From positions 42,983 to 106,982 of the forward strand of contig CAWCWZ010000051.1 of NCBI GenBank assembly GCA_963799395.1: a DNA stretch of 64,000 nt, in the 5' to 3' direction. How positions within the stretch are numbered: the stretch's first letter is position 1; the number at the start of each line of letters is the position of its first letter. Origin of the DNA: Bog-752 sp963799395 (GTDB lineage: Bacteria; Actinomycetota; Thermoleophilia; UBA2241). Position numbers and translations under genes: made by a program. The notes beneath the pieces are model-generated. The model ran no database searches. It had not been told where the DNA came from and was given only the letters and a program-made list of their open reading frames with translations. Below are positions 34,384 to 46,803 of this stretch, piece by piece.

Positions 34384-35460
34384 ATGAACAACGATGACGT
34401 CCTCGCCGCCCTGTCGACCGTCCAGGATCCGGAGCTGCGACGCAGTGTCGTCGAGCTGGGCATGGTCCGCGACATCGAGATCGCCGACGACCGCCTGTCG
34501 GTGCGGCTCGTGCTCACCACCGCCGCCTGCCCGCTGAAGGGCCGCATCGAGACCGAGACCGAGCAGGCGCTCGCCGCCATCGCCGGCGGCCGCCGGGTCG
34601 AGGTCGTGATGGACGCCATGTCCCCCGACGAGTGCGCGCGACTCGCGGCCACCGTCAAGACCGACCACGGCATCCCGGCAACACCGTTCGGTCCCGGCTC
34701 CACGACCCGTGTCCTGGCGGTGGCCAGCGGCAAAGGCGGCGTCGGCAAATCGACGGTGACCGCCAACCTGGCCGTCGCCCTGGCGCTGCGCGGCCACGCC
34801 GTAGGCCTGATCGACGCCGACGTCTACGGTCCCACGATCCCGCTGATGTTCGGGATGGCGGCCGTGGCGCCCGCTTCGCACGACGGCAAGCTGGTGCCGC
34901 CCGAGGGACACGGGGTGAAGATCGTCTCGATGGGCTTCTTCCTCGAAGAAGACGAACCGGTGATCTGGCGCGGACCCATGCTCGGACGCGCCATGGAGCA
35001 GTTCCTCGGCGACGTCCTGTGGGGCAGCCCCGACTACCTGCTGATCGACCTGCCGCCCGGCACCGGCGACATCGCCCTGACGATCGCCCAGATGCTGCCG
35101 TCGGCTGAGATGATCGTGGTCACGACGCCCCAGGAGGCCGCCGCCAAGATCGCCGCCAAGGCGGCGAAGATGGCGCTCCTGACCAGGCACCGCATCATCG
35201 GCGTCGTCGAGAACATGTCCTACTTCGTGTGTCCCAACTGCGGCGAGAAGCACTTCATCTTCGGCCACGGAGGCGCGTTCGAGATCGCGCGCGTGACCGG
35301 CACCACTCTGCTCGGTCGCATTCCGCTCGACGAGACGACGCGCAGCTCCGGCGACGCCGGCGCCCCCCCGGCCCTCGACCCCGCAAGCCCCGTCGGCGCC
35401 GTCTTCCACGACATCGCCCGCGCCGTCGAGGCGATGCCCGCGCCTCTGGCCACAGCCTAG
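34384..35460 (+). CDS. Mrp/NBP35-family Fe-S cluster carrier ATPase
   Basis: 358 residues from ATG 34384 (GGAG upstream); the frame is open for 96 more bases but that part looks non-coding. N-terminal DUF59/MIP18-like domain (residues 3-75), then deviant Walker A ASGKGGVGKST (115-124), DADVYGPTIP, DLPPGTGDIALT and the C283-x-x-C286 Fe-S pair (VCPNCG). Members carry and hand over [4Fe-4S] clusters. This fits a genome with several radical SAM enzymes. The two parS sites lie in its upstream region. Confidence 0.94.
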   Translation: MNNDDVLAALSTVQDPELRRSVVELGMVRDIEIADDRLSVRLVLTTAACPLKGRIETETEQALAAIAGGRRVEVVMDAMSPDECARLAATVKTDHGIPATPFGPGSTTRVLAVASGKGGVGKSTVTANLAVALALRGHAVGLIDADVYGPTIPLMFGMAAVAPASHDGKLVPPEGHGVKIVSMGFFLEEDEPVIWRGPMLGRAMEQFLGDVLWGSPDYLLIDLPPGTGDIALTIAQMLPSAEMIVVTTPQEAAAKIAAKAAKMALLTRHRIIGVVENMSYFVCPNCGEKHFIFGHGGAFEIARVTGTTLLGRIPLDETTRSSGDAGAPPALDPASPVGAVFHDIARAVEAMPAPLATA

Positions 35461-35649
35461 CCACAGCCCTCTGCGACGGCCACGCCCGCGCGGGGCGCGG
35501 GGATCGCCCAGGGTGGAGCCCGCCCAAGCGCCCGCCGGCGCGCCGCGAACACTCGCCCGAGGTCGCCTCGTCGCCGCGGCGTCGGCGCTTGCGCCTGCGT
35601 GTAGAATTGGTCAAGTTTGCAGGCGGGGAAGCCGACTCACAGAGGTACC

Positions 35650-38600
35650 ATGGGGAACCCCTCCACGCCCACGACCGATCGACGCTGGCTGCGGCTCAGT
35701 CCGGCGGCGGAGCTGCTGGGCGTGAGCGTCAACACGCTGCGGCGCTGGAGCGACGCCGGCAAGATCGTCTGCTACCGTAGCGCCGGCGGTCACCGCCGCT
35801 TCCGCCGCGTCGACATCGAGGCGCTCCTGCGCGACGGCGCGGGTCGGGCGGCGGGACGCCGCCCGACCCGCGCCTCGCCCCCCGGTTCCGATCTTGACAC
35901 CGTCGCCGCCCTCGAGGCCCGCAACCGCGACCTCCAGCTGCTGGTCGAGGCCGGCATGGAAGACGCCGGTCACCTGTCGACCGAGGATGTCCTCGAGAGC
36001 GTCGCGCGCCGCCTCTCGCGCCTCACGCACTCGCCGGTCGCCGACATCTACGCGGTCGAAGGCGAGACGCTGCGGGCGCTCGTGAGCTACGACGGCGGCA
36101 GCTTCGATCGCTCGTGGGAGGGTACGACGATCAGACTGCGCGACTATCCGTGCAGCGCCATCGCCGTCGGGCAGCGCCGCCTTTCGGTCGCCGCCAGCCT
36201 CGACGACCCTGTGCTCACGCCGACCGGCCGGGCGTCGCTCGAAAGATGGGGCTATCAGTCCCAGCTCTCGGTGCCGCTCGTGGCGCGTGACGCGGTGATC
36301 GGCATCCTCGAGCTGTCCGACTACGTACCGCGCGACTTCAGCGAGCACCGCGGACTCATCGAGGGGCTCGCCCACGTGGCCGGGCGGGCGCTCGACACGG
36401 CGGCGCTGTTCGACGAGATCCGGCGGCGCAACGTCATCTTGCACGAGCTCGTCGAGTTCGGCTCGCTCGTCACCCGCGAAGTCGACGTCACGGAGCTTCT
36501 GCGGGTGGCGGCCAAGCGTCTCGTCGAGACGCTCGACGCCGCCGACTGCGACGTCTTCACGCTCGATGGCGATCGGCTCCTGAGTCGGGTGAGCTACGAC
36601 CGCAACGGCTACGACGACGAGTCGGTGGGACACTCGCTGCGGGTCGACGACTTTCCCCACACCCGGGAGGCGATCGAGTCGCAGAAGATCGTCGTCATCG
36701 CTTCGCCCGACGATCCGCGCATCGACCCCGAGGAGCGTCGCGTCTTTGCCGAGTGGGGGTTCAAGAGCAACCTCTCGCTGCCGCTCGTCGTCGACGGCGT
36801 CGTCCACGGGCTCATCGACATCTACGACGACGAGCCCGGCGACTACGCCGGGTACCGCGACTTCCTGACGACGGTGGGCCAGCTCCTGGCCGGGGCGCTG
36901 GGCAAGGCGCGGCTGCTCGAACGCCTCGAGGAGAGCAACAACGAGCTGCGTGAGCTCGTCGATTCGGGGCTCGAGTTCGGCTCCACTCTCGAGCTCGACG
37001 AAGTCCTCTACTCGGTGGCCGGACGCATGCGCAGCCTGGCCGACGCCGAGGAGTGCGAGGTCGCCGGACTCGAAGGGCCCGACCTCGTCGTGCGCATCTG
37101 CGTCGGCCGCGACGATCGCCGCGACGGCGCGGTCGGCGTCCGCCGGCCCATCGGCGATCGTCGGGCGACCCAGCGCGCCATCGAGACGCAGCAACCGGTC
37201 GCCGTCTACGACGCCGCCGTCGACGACGGCCTCAGCGCCCAGGAGCGTTCCATCCTGCTCGAATCGGGCCATCGCGGGAGCATCCGCCTGCCGTTGATCG
37301 TGCAGGGTGAGGTCATCGGTCTGGTCGCGCTGTACGACAGCCACGCCCGCGAGTTCGAGCGCGTGCCACTCCTTCAGGGCCTGGCCCAGATCGCCGCCCA
37401 GGCCATGGCCAACGCCCGCCTGCTCGACGAGGCCAAGAATCGCGCCGCCGTGCTGCGTGAGCTCGTCGAGCTCGGCGCCCTGATCTGGCAGACCCACGAT
37501 GTCGACTCGCTCGCCCGCGTCGTCGCCCAGCGCCTCACGACCACGATCGGCGCGTACTGCTGCGAGCTCTTCCGGATCGACGGCGGCGAGCTGCGCTGCG
37601 TGGCGAGCTACGACACCGAGAACGGCTTCAGCGAAGACCGGCTGGGGACGCCATTGACCGAGCTCGATGGGTTTCCTAGTACTGTCGCTGCCATCGAAGC
37701 CATCGCGCCGCTGGTCGTGACCAGCCGCGACGATCCGCGGCTCACCGCCACGGAGCTCGCCGTCTACGAACAATGGGGCTTTCACAGCGAGCTCTGCGTC
37801 CCGGTCGCCGTCGAGGGCCGCGTGGTCGGTCTGATCGACGTGTTCGACCGCGCCCCGCGCGACTACCGCACCTACCTCGACTTCATCCTCGAGCGTCGGC
37901 CAGATGGTCGCCGGCGCCTTCGAGAACGCCAGTCTGCTCGAACGCCTGAGCGCCACCAACCGCGAGCTCGAGACGCTCGTGCACTCGGGTCTCGAGTTCG
38001 GTTCGACGCTCGACCTCGACCAGGTACTGGTCTCGGTGGCCTCCCGCATCTACGCCGAAGCCGGTGTGACCTGCTGCGACATCGCCATCATCGAGGACGA
38101 CACGCTGCGCGGCCTCGTGAGCGTCGGCGCCGGCGGCGTCGACGCCGAGTACCCCGGCGCCACCGACGACCTCGCCGCCCTGGGCACGGCCCGCGCCGTC
38201 ATCGACAGCGGCCAGCCCGTGGCGGTCGCCGACGTGCGTCGCGATCCCCGGGCGTCGGAGTTCGAGCGGCGCGAGTGGCTGAGATCCGGCTTCGTCTCGG
38301 CGCTGCGGCTGCCGCTCCTGTTCGGCGGACGCGTGGCCGGCTTCGTCAGCCTGTTCGACACACGCCCTCGCGAGTTCGCCCACGTCGAGCTCCTGCGCGG
38401 CCTCGCCCAGGTCGCCGCCCAGGCGGTGGCCAACGCCACGTTGTACCGGCAGCTCGACGAGACCAGCCGCCGGCTCGCGGTGGTCAACGACGCCAGTCTG
38501 CAGCTCTCGTCGACTCTCGAGCAGCGGGACGTCCTGCTGTCGACGGCCAACCGCCTGTGTGAGATCGCGGCGGTCCCGACCTGCGACATCTACCTGCTCT

Positions 38601-41600
38601 CGGGGTCTGATCTCCTCTGCGTGACCAGCGTGAAACGAGGCCAGATCGCCGAGGAATGGGAGGGCACGGTCGTCGCCCTCGACGCGTGGGACGCGATTGA
38701 GCTCGCCGTCTCCGGCCGCACCACGGTGCAGCTGTCGTCGCTCGACGACCCGCGACGCAACGCGGCCGAGATCGAAGAGCTGCGCGGCTACGGCTATGAG
38801 GCCGAGCTCGTCGTGCCCCTCGTCGCCAAAGGCCGCGTGATCGGCGTGGCCGATCTGCTCGACTTCGAGCGGCGCCGCTTCTCGTCGGCCGCCGTCGCCA
38901 CGGTCGAGGCGGTCTGCCGCGCCGCCGCCCTGGCGATCGACAACGCCAACCTGTTCGAGGCCGTGCAGCTCCGCCGCCGCGAGACCGAGCTGCTCAACGC
39001 CATCGCCCAGCGTACGGCGTCGAGCCTGCGGCTCGACGAGATCGCCGGCGCCACGGCCGACGAGCTCCGTCAGATCATCGCCTTCGAGCGCGCCGATCTC
39101 GTCCTCATCGCCGCCCCGGGTCAGCTCGAGACCATCTACTCGTCGGAGTCAGACCCGGGCGGCGGGCGGCACACGGCGACGCCGGCGCAGCGCGACGCCC
39201 TCGACGCCATACGGCGCGAACGGGTCGTCATCTGGGAGGCGGGTGCGGCGCCGTCGTTCGACGGGCACGCCGCCGGCGGGCGGGACGCAGGCGCGAGCAT
39301 CGCCCTGCTGTTGAACGAGGAGCTCATCGGCGTGCTCGACCTCGCGGGCACCGAGGAGCACGTCTTCGCGGCGGTCGACCGGCACCTCCTGGAGCGGGTC
39401 GGCACACACCTCTCGCTGGCCATCAACAACGCCCGACTCTACGACGAGATCAAGCGCATGCACCTGGGCAACCTCAAGGCCCTGAGCTCGGCCCTGAACG
39501 CCAAGGACTACTACACGCTCGGGCACGCGGCACGTGTGGGCGCCTACATGGTCCTGCTCGGCCACGAGCTCGGCTGGTCCGAAGAGACGCTCCACCAGGT
39601 CGAGGAGGTGGCCTATCTGCACGACATCGGCAAGATCGGCGTCTCCGACCGCGTCCTGCTCAAGCCGGGTGGTCTGAACTCACGCGAATGGGAGCTCATG
39701 CGCCAGCACCCGATCTTCTCCGCCGACATCCTGCGCCCCCTGTTCACCGACGACCTCGTGCTCGGCGTGCGCCACCACCACGAGCACTGGGACGGCAGCG
39801 GCTACCCGGACGGTCTCGCGGGCGCGTCGATCCCCCTCGTGGCCCGCGCGATGTGCGTCGCCGACTCCTACGACGCCATGTCGTTCCGCCGGCCCTACCG
39901 CCAGGCCCTGAGCTACCACGAGGCGCTCACCGAGCTCGACCACTGCAGCGGGAGCCAGTTCGACCCGGAGGTCGTCGCCGCCTTCAAGCGCGTCCTCTCA
40001 CGGCTCAGCGACCAGCGCGACGCGGCGCGAGAGGCTGCCGCGGCGGCAGCCGTGCTCGTCGACCCCGGCGAGCACGCCACGGTGCGCGCGACGCTCGACG
40101 AAGGCCGGCCCGAGTACCAGCGCATCGCGTCCGCGCTGCGGACCATCCGCGACGATCACCAGCCGCTGCGCTACCTGACCACGATCGGCGTCGACGACGA
40201 CGCCAAATGCGCCATCATCGTCGACGCCGAAGAGCCGGGCGAGGAGCATTCCCCGCCGGGCAGCGAGGTGTTCGCCGACGACGAGCTGCTCGAGACCTTC
40301 GCCGGCGAGGACCCCGACGTCAACGTGCTCTACGTCGACGAGTGGGGCGTCTGGGTGACCGGTCTCGCCACCGTGCGTGACCCCCGCGGCGAGATCGTCG
40401 CCGTCGTCGAGGCCGACGTCCCGCCGGCCGGCGTGAGCGGCGCCGAGATGGCGGGTCTGCGCAGCGACGTGGCGCAGGCCTTCGCCTCGATGTTCCAGGT
40501 GGCCACGACGCGCCTCGCCCGCGCCGAGCTCGACGCCATCACCGACGGTCTCACGGGCCTGTACAACCACCGGTACCTGCACGAGCGCCTGTCGGAAGAG
40601 ATCGAACGCGCCCGCGAGGACGATCGGCCGCTCTCGCTTCTGTTCTGCGGCCTCGACCAGTTCAAGGCGTTCAACGACCACTACGGTCACAGCGCGGGCG
40701 ACGACGCGCTGCGCGGCATCGCCCGACTGATCGACGGGTGCATCAGGCACGTCGATCTCGCGGCCCGCTACGGCGGCGAGGAGTTTGCGGTCCTCCTGCT
40801 GGGCAGCGACGTCGACGCCGCCGCCGAAGTCGCGGAGCGCATCAGGCGAGAGGTCGCGGCGTACCGGCCCGCGATCGGCAGGGACGCGCGCCTCACGATC
40901 AGCATCGGCGCGGCGTCGTTCCCGGCCGACGCCGGCCACAAGGAGGAGCTGCTCGACAAGGCCGACTGGGCCATGAACGTGGCCAAACGCCAGGGACGCG
41001 ACCGGGTGGTCACGTTCACGTCGGGCCAGTCAGACGACACGGCGGCCGATCCGGGGCTCGCGGCCGCGCGCACGAGCTGGGCCGCTCTGGCCGACGCGGT
41101 CGACGCCAAGCGGCACGGAGCCGGGGCGCGCTCGCGCGACGTGGCGCGCGTCGCCGCCCTCGTCGCCGCCGGGCTCGGCCTCGACGACGCCGACGCCCAG
41201 CAGGTCGCCGAGGCGGCGCGGCTCTGCGACATCGGCGAGATCGGCGTACCCGACGACATCCTGAACAAGCCGGGCGAGCTCGTCGCTCGACGAGCGGCTG
41301 CTCGTCAATGAGCACCCCGGCGCCGGCGAACGCCTGCTGCGCGGCCTGGGAGCCGGTGAGCCGCTTGCCCGGACGGTGGCCCATCACCACGAGCGCTGCG
41401 ACGGCTCGGGGTACCCGGGCGGGCTTGCCGGCGAGGCCATCCCGCTGCACTCCCGGATCGTGGCCGTGGCGGCGGCCTACTGCGCCATGACCGGGCGGCG
41501 GCCCTACGCCCCGCAGCTCGATGCGGGGGAGGCCGCAGCCGAGCTCCGGCGCTGCGCGGGCATGCAGTTCGACGCGCGCGTGGTCGACGCCCTGGAGCAG

Positions 41601-41639
41601 GCGCTCGTGGGCGAGCGGGGCGATCCGCGGGAGACCTGA
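35650..41639 (+). CDS. giant c-di-GMP signalling protein: MerR-like HTH, seven GAF, HD-GYP, GGDEF, degenerate HD-GYP (two frameshifts)
   Basis: About 1996 residues across extra bases near 37893 and 41287 (each a spurious G). AGAGGTACC precedes ATG 35650. Order: excisionase/MerR-type HTH at 12-60 (LLGVSVNTLRRWSDAGKIVC); seven GAF domains between about 95 and 1263, several with VPL-V-x-G-x-V-x-G-x-I/L signatures; HD-GYP phosphodiesterase (YLHDIGKIGV, HHHEHWDGSGYPDGL) at about 1273-1447; a region with NVLYVDEWGVWVTGLATV; GGDEF cyclase with intact GGEEF and an RxxD inhibitory site (RHVD) at about 1627-1790; a second HD-GYP (1810-1984) whose HD reads CD (RLCDIGEIGV). Cytoplasmic. It could both make and break c-di-GMP under small-molecule control. 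Confidence 0.88.
35836..35874. repeat. perfect inverted repeat inside the giant c-di-GMP gene
   Basis: Arms 35836-35853 and 35857-35874 are exact reverse complements (18 bp) with loop GGA. It spans 39 bases in frame and encodes an Arg/Gly/Ala-rich linker just after the HTH. Confidence 0.92.
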
Positions 41640-41647
41640 GAACTGGC

Positions 41648-41685
41648 GAGGCGCGGCGCGGGCCCCCCGACCCGCGCCGCGCCTC
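41648..41685. terminator. bidirectional terminator hairpin
   Basis: Arms 41648-41662 and 41671-41685 pair perfectly (15 bp, G/C-rich) around an 8-base loop. It lies between two convergent genes ending at 41639 and 41698, the right place for a shared terminator. No T-tract. Confidence 0.6.
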
Positions 41686-41697
41686 ACGCCTGGAAGC

Positions 41698-41871
41698 TCA
41701 CACCGTCAGGAACGAGGTGAGGTAGTCGCCGATGTCGTGATCCTCGGCCCCCATCTCCAGGGTGGTGAGCAGGCGGCAGAGACTTTCGTTGTCGTCCACG
41801 AGCAGCGCTCCGAGATGATGGTAGCGATCGAGCATACGGTCGACGACCTCCGCCTTCTCCTTGCGAGTCAT
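41698..41871 (-). CDS. small protein, unknown function
   Basis: 57 residues (MTRKEKAEVVDRMLDRYHHL then a Leu-rich helix and GAEDHDIGDYLTSFLTV). GGGAGG lies just upstream of two adjacent ATGs (41874 and 41871); the second has the better spacing. The sequence is amphipathic and mostly helical. I do not recognise it. It is convergent with the giant signalling gene and could be a small regulator, which is only a guess. Confidence 0.5.
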   Translation of the reverse strand: MTRKEKAEVVDRMLDRYHHLGALLVDDNESLCRLLTTLEMGAEDHDIGDYLTSFLTV

Positions 41872-42096
41872 CATCGTCCTCCCCTCTGGAGCCTGCATCT
41901 CGACCCCCCTTTCGACCCTTCTGGACTTGACATCGCCAGCCCTCTCCGGGGTCGAGATAGGACGCCCGTCTATGTCGCCAGAGTGGCAACGCCGCGGGGC
42001 TCGCGGCGGGGGTCGATCCGAGCCTGAGGGGCGCCGCGGCCGGGCTTCGCCGGCGGCGCGAAACCGTCGCCGCGCGAGGCGACGCCGGGCACGCTC

Positions 42097-43179
42097 TCAG
42101 GGGCGCTGCAAGGCGATGCCGGCGACCACCTCGAGGGCGGCGCGGGCGGCGAGCTGACTGAGGTGCCCCTGCAGGTCGTAGCGGGGCGCGAGACAGCAGA
42201 TGTCGAAGCCGGCGACCGGCCCGCGGGCGAGGATGCGCAGCGCCCGGATGACCTCGCGCGCCGACAGGCCGGCGGGATCAGGGTACTTCTGGCCGCCGTG
42301 GGCAGGGTCGACGACGTCGATGTCGAGTGAGACGTACATCGCCTCGGTGCCGGCCGTGGCCGTCTCGAGGGCCTCCTGGGCGACGGTGGCGATGCCGAGC
42401 TCGTCGACGTCGGCCATGGTGTAGTAGCGGTAGCCCAGCTCCTCGGCCACCGCCTTGTCGGCGAGCGACTCGCGACCGCCGCGCAGACCGATCTGGACGA
42501 AGTTCTCGGGCTCGACCACGCCCAGGTCGAAGGCTCGCGCCCACTGCGAACCGGCCCAGTACTTGGGCTCGTAGCTCATGTCGAAGTGGGAGTCGAAGAC
42601 GACGATCCCGAGCTTGCCGTTCAGCTTGCCGGAGAGGACCTGGAGCACCGGGATGGGGATCGAATGGTCGCCGCCGAGGACGATGGGCACGGCGCCGGCG
42701 GCGAGGATGTCGGCGAGCTTTGCGTGCGCCCGCACGAAGGTCTCTTCGATGTCGCCCGGCACGACCGCGACGTCGCCGTAGTCGACCACCCCCAGGTGGT
42801 CGAGGATGACGAGGTCGGGGTCGGCCTCGGGCACGAAGCCGCGCCCGTGGCGCAGCGAGTAGAACACCGAGTGGCGCCGGATGGCGTCGGGGCCGGCGTC
42901 GGCGCCGCTGCGGTAGTAGATCGAGCCGTCGGGCGCCGGCGCGGCGCTCGCCGGCGCGTAGGTCACGGGATCGAGCAGCTTGACGCCCTCGAAGGGGATG
43001 CCGAGGATCGCGGCGCCGGCGCCTTCGAGCCCGGTCGGCGAGCTCACCGCCGGCGCCTCGACGAACGTCGGCACGTCGCCGTGCAGGATGGGCGCCATGG
43101 CCCGCTCAGGCCGGCCTTGCCGCGACGCCGCCTTCGTGGCGCCGCGCTCGAACGCCTCACGCACCTTCTTGGGATCCAT
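42097..43179 (-). CDS. ureohydrolase-family enzyme (agmatinase/arginase-like)
   Basis: 360 residues. The Mn2+-binding motifs of the family are all present: GGDHS, DSHFD (in place of the usual DAHxD) and SLDIDVVDPAHG. Enzymes of the family release urea from agmatine or arginine or hydrolyse related guanidino compounds. About 60 residues of N-terminal extension and an insert near YAPASAAPAPDGSIYYRSGA make it longer than typical SpeB (about 310), so agmatinase is likely but not certain. TGAGGGCAG precedes ATG 43179. It would add to amino-acid catabolism in this window. Confidence 0.87.
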   Translation of the reverse strand: MDPKKVREAFERGATKAASRQGRPERAMAPILHGDVPTFVEAPAVSSPTGLEGAGAAILGIPFEGVKLLDPVTYAPASAAPAPDGSIYYRSGADAGPDAIRRHSVFYSLRHGRGFVPEADPDLVILDHLGVVDYGDVAVVPGDIEETFVRAHAKLADILAAGAVPIVLGGDHSIPIPVLQVLSGKLNGKLGIVVFDSHFDMSYEPKYWAGSQWARAFDLGVVEPENFVQIGLRGGRESLADKAVAEELGYRYYTMADVDELGIATVAQEALETATAGTEAMYVSLDIDVVDPAHGGQKYPDPAGLSAREVIRALRILARGPVAGFDICCLAPRYDLQGHLSQLAARAALEVVAGIALQRP

Positions 43180-43231
43180 CTGCCCTCAGTCCTCCCGCGG
43201 CGCCCGCGGGGCCAGTGTCGACTGGACTTGC

Positions 43232-43639
43232 TCAGTCTATGCCATCAGGCGACCCGAGAGTCTCAGGCGCCACGGTGCTCGTGCGCTGAAGTCTCGTCGT
43301 CACGCCGTCGCGGATCACGACGAGCTGGTCGTGCGCCTGGTCGTAGGTGATCACGTACCTGGGATCGGAGATCGCGTTCTCCCCCCAGACCGTGAGGTGG
43401 TCGTCCCGTAGAGTGGCGATCCAGGGCGCGGCACCCCTGAAGGCGGGGTAGCGCACGGCGTAGAGGTCGACAGCAGTCTTCTTCACGGTCATTGTCTGCG
43501 GATGTGACACGCTCACCTCACGCCACGTCCCCACGGCCTTCGCCGCGATGGCCGGCGTCCGGCTAGAAACGACCGCGAGAACCACCGCGACAGCCACCAA
43601 CACCGCAACGGCCGGAAGGATCCATGTTCGTATCTTCAC
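43232..43639 (-). CDS. membrane-anchored extracytoplasmic protein, unknown function
   Basis: 135 residues from GTG 43639 (GGGGAG upstream). A signal-anchor at residues 5-28 (TWILPAVAVLVAVAVVLAVV) is followed by a small domain with GTWREVSV, PAFRGAAPWIATLRDDHLTV and YDQAHDQLVVIRDG, which looks like a beta-rich extracytoplasmic fold. I do not recognise the family. It is about 50 bases upstream of the ureohydrolase on the same strand and divergent from the tRNA. Confidence 0.65.
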   Translation of the reverse strand: MKIRTWILPAVAVLVAVAVVLAVVSSRTPAIAAKAVGTWREVSVSHPQTMTVKKTAVDLYAVRYPAFRGAAPWIATLRDDHLTVWGENAISDPRYVITYDQAHDQLVVIRDGVTTRLQRTSTVAPETLGSPDGID

Positions 43640-43733
43640 GGCGGCTCCCCGAGGTCGCTCAACGAGCTTCCGTGGTCGAGACAACAATAACCTGTCGGGG
43701 AGACCGCTGGGAGTCACAGTGTCGTGGGCGAAC

Positions 43734-43762
43734 TTGCCGAACGCGCCGGAATCGGGTACAAA
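43734..43762 (+). promoter_or_regulatory. candidate promoter of tRNA-Ala
   Basis: TTGCCG (43734-43739) and TACAAA (43757-43762) are exactly 17 bases apart. Transcription would start near 43769, giving a 40-base leader before the tRNA. Confidence 0.5.
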
Positions 43763-43808
43763 CGATGTTCGCGCGGAGCCGCCCGGCAGCCCGCGTCCTC
43801 GCTCGCGT

Positions 43809-43884
43809 GGGGCATTAGCTCAGCTGGGAGAGCGCCTGGATCGCACCCAGGAGGTCAGCGGTTCGATTCCGCTATGCTCCACCA
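43809..43884 (+). tRNA. tRNA-Ala (anticodon CGC)
   Basis: 76 bases folding as a cloverleaf: acceptor GGGGCAT/ATGCTCC with one G-T pair, D-arm with TAGCTCAGCTGGGAGAGC, anticodon stem CCTGG/CCAGG enclosing loop ATCGCAC (anticodon CGC), T-arm AGCGG/CCGCT with loop TTCGATT. The CCA end is encoded. It reads the GCG codon, frequent in this GC-rich genome. Confidence 0.97.
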
Positions 43885-43885
43885 A

Positions 43886-43904
43886 CGTTGTCAGATTGAC
43901 AACG
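43886..43904. terminator. hairpin after tRNA-Ala
   Basis: CGTTGTCA and TGACAACG (43886-43893 and 43897-43904) form an 8-bp stem with loop GAT one base after the tRNA CCA. It may end the tRNA and, from the other strand, katG transcripts. Confidence 0.55.
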
Positions 43905-43936
43905 CTTCGGCCTGCGTCCCCGTCCCCTTGGTGCAG

Positions 43937-46111
<2,175 letters not shown>

Positions 46112-46274
46112 GTCGGCCTCTCCTCTCACGGCAGCGATCGACTAGCGGAGCGATGAGATGACCGCCACTCGGGGCGTCACCACCGCCAGTCTAACCTCGG
46201 GCTGCTGTTCCGGGAACTCACTCGGCGTTGCACCGGCGGTGCGTGACAGGGCGCGTTGTGGGAACAACCCGGGC

Positions 46275-46697
46275 ATGGACTTCCTCGAGCCCATCCGCCG
46301 CGGCTATGTTGCCATCGGCCTCGGCGCCGACGAGGACGTGCGCGCCATGCTCGACCAGAGCGGGCCCGAGCCCGCCTCCTGGGAGGTGCGCCGCTTCAGC
46401 CTCCGGCGCCGTTCACGGCCGGCCGGTGAGGTCGCCGCCCTGACCCTCTTCGGGAACGTGCCGCCGCAGTTCGAGCTGGTGCGCGTGAGGGTGACCACGT
46501 GGCTGCCGAATGAGCGCAGTGAGCGCCTCGTCGTGGGCGGCCACTTCCGCGTACGCGTGCGTGGCACCTGGGAGACGGTCGAGCTGCCCTTCAGTCACGT
46601 CTGGTCGTTCGCCGACGGCCGGGTGCAGAGCGTCCACAACGTGCTCGAGGGCTTCGAGCTCAGGCGCCTGCCGGCGGCCCTCTCCCACGCCGTCTAA
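46275..46697 (+). CDS. SnoaL/NTF2-like small protein
   Basis: 140 residues from ATG 46275; an in-frame start at 46158 exists but its N-terminal extension looks non-coding. The pattern of an N-terminal helix (FLEPIRRGYVAIGLGADEDV) followed by strands (VRRFSLRRRS, FELVRVRVTTWLP, SERLVVGGHFRVRV, VWSFADGRVQSVHNVLEGFE) fits the cone-shaped NTF2-like fold. No catalytic residues are clear. It is divergent from katG and 106 bases before the methyltransferase. Function unknown. Confidence 0.6.
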   Translation: MDFLEPIRRGYVAIGLGADEDVRAMLDQSGPEPASWEVRRFSLRRRSRPAGEVAALTLFGNVPPQFELVRVRVTTWLPNERSERLVVGGHFRVRVRGTWETVELPFSHVWSFADGRVQSVHNVLEGFELRRLPAALSHAV

Positions 46698-46803
46698 AGC
46701 CCCCGCCCCATGCGAAGAGCCCGCTGCGCGCGGCACGCCCCCGCGATACGCTAGGATCGACTCAGCCGGCCCTGGCGCTGGCGAGTTGACATAGGAGCAA
46801 CCC

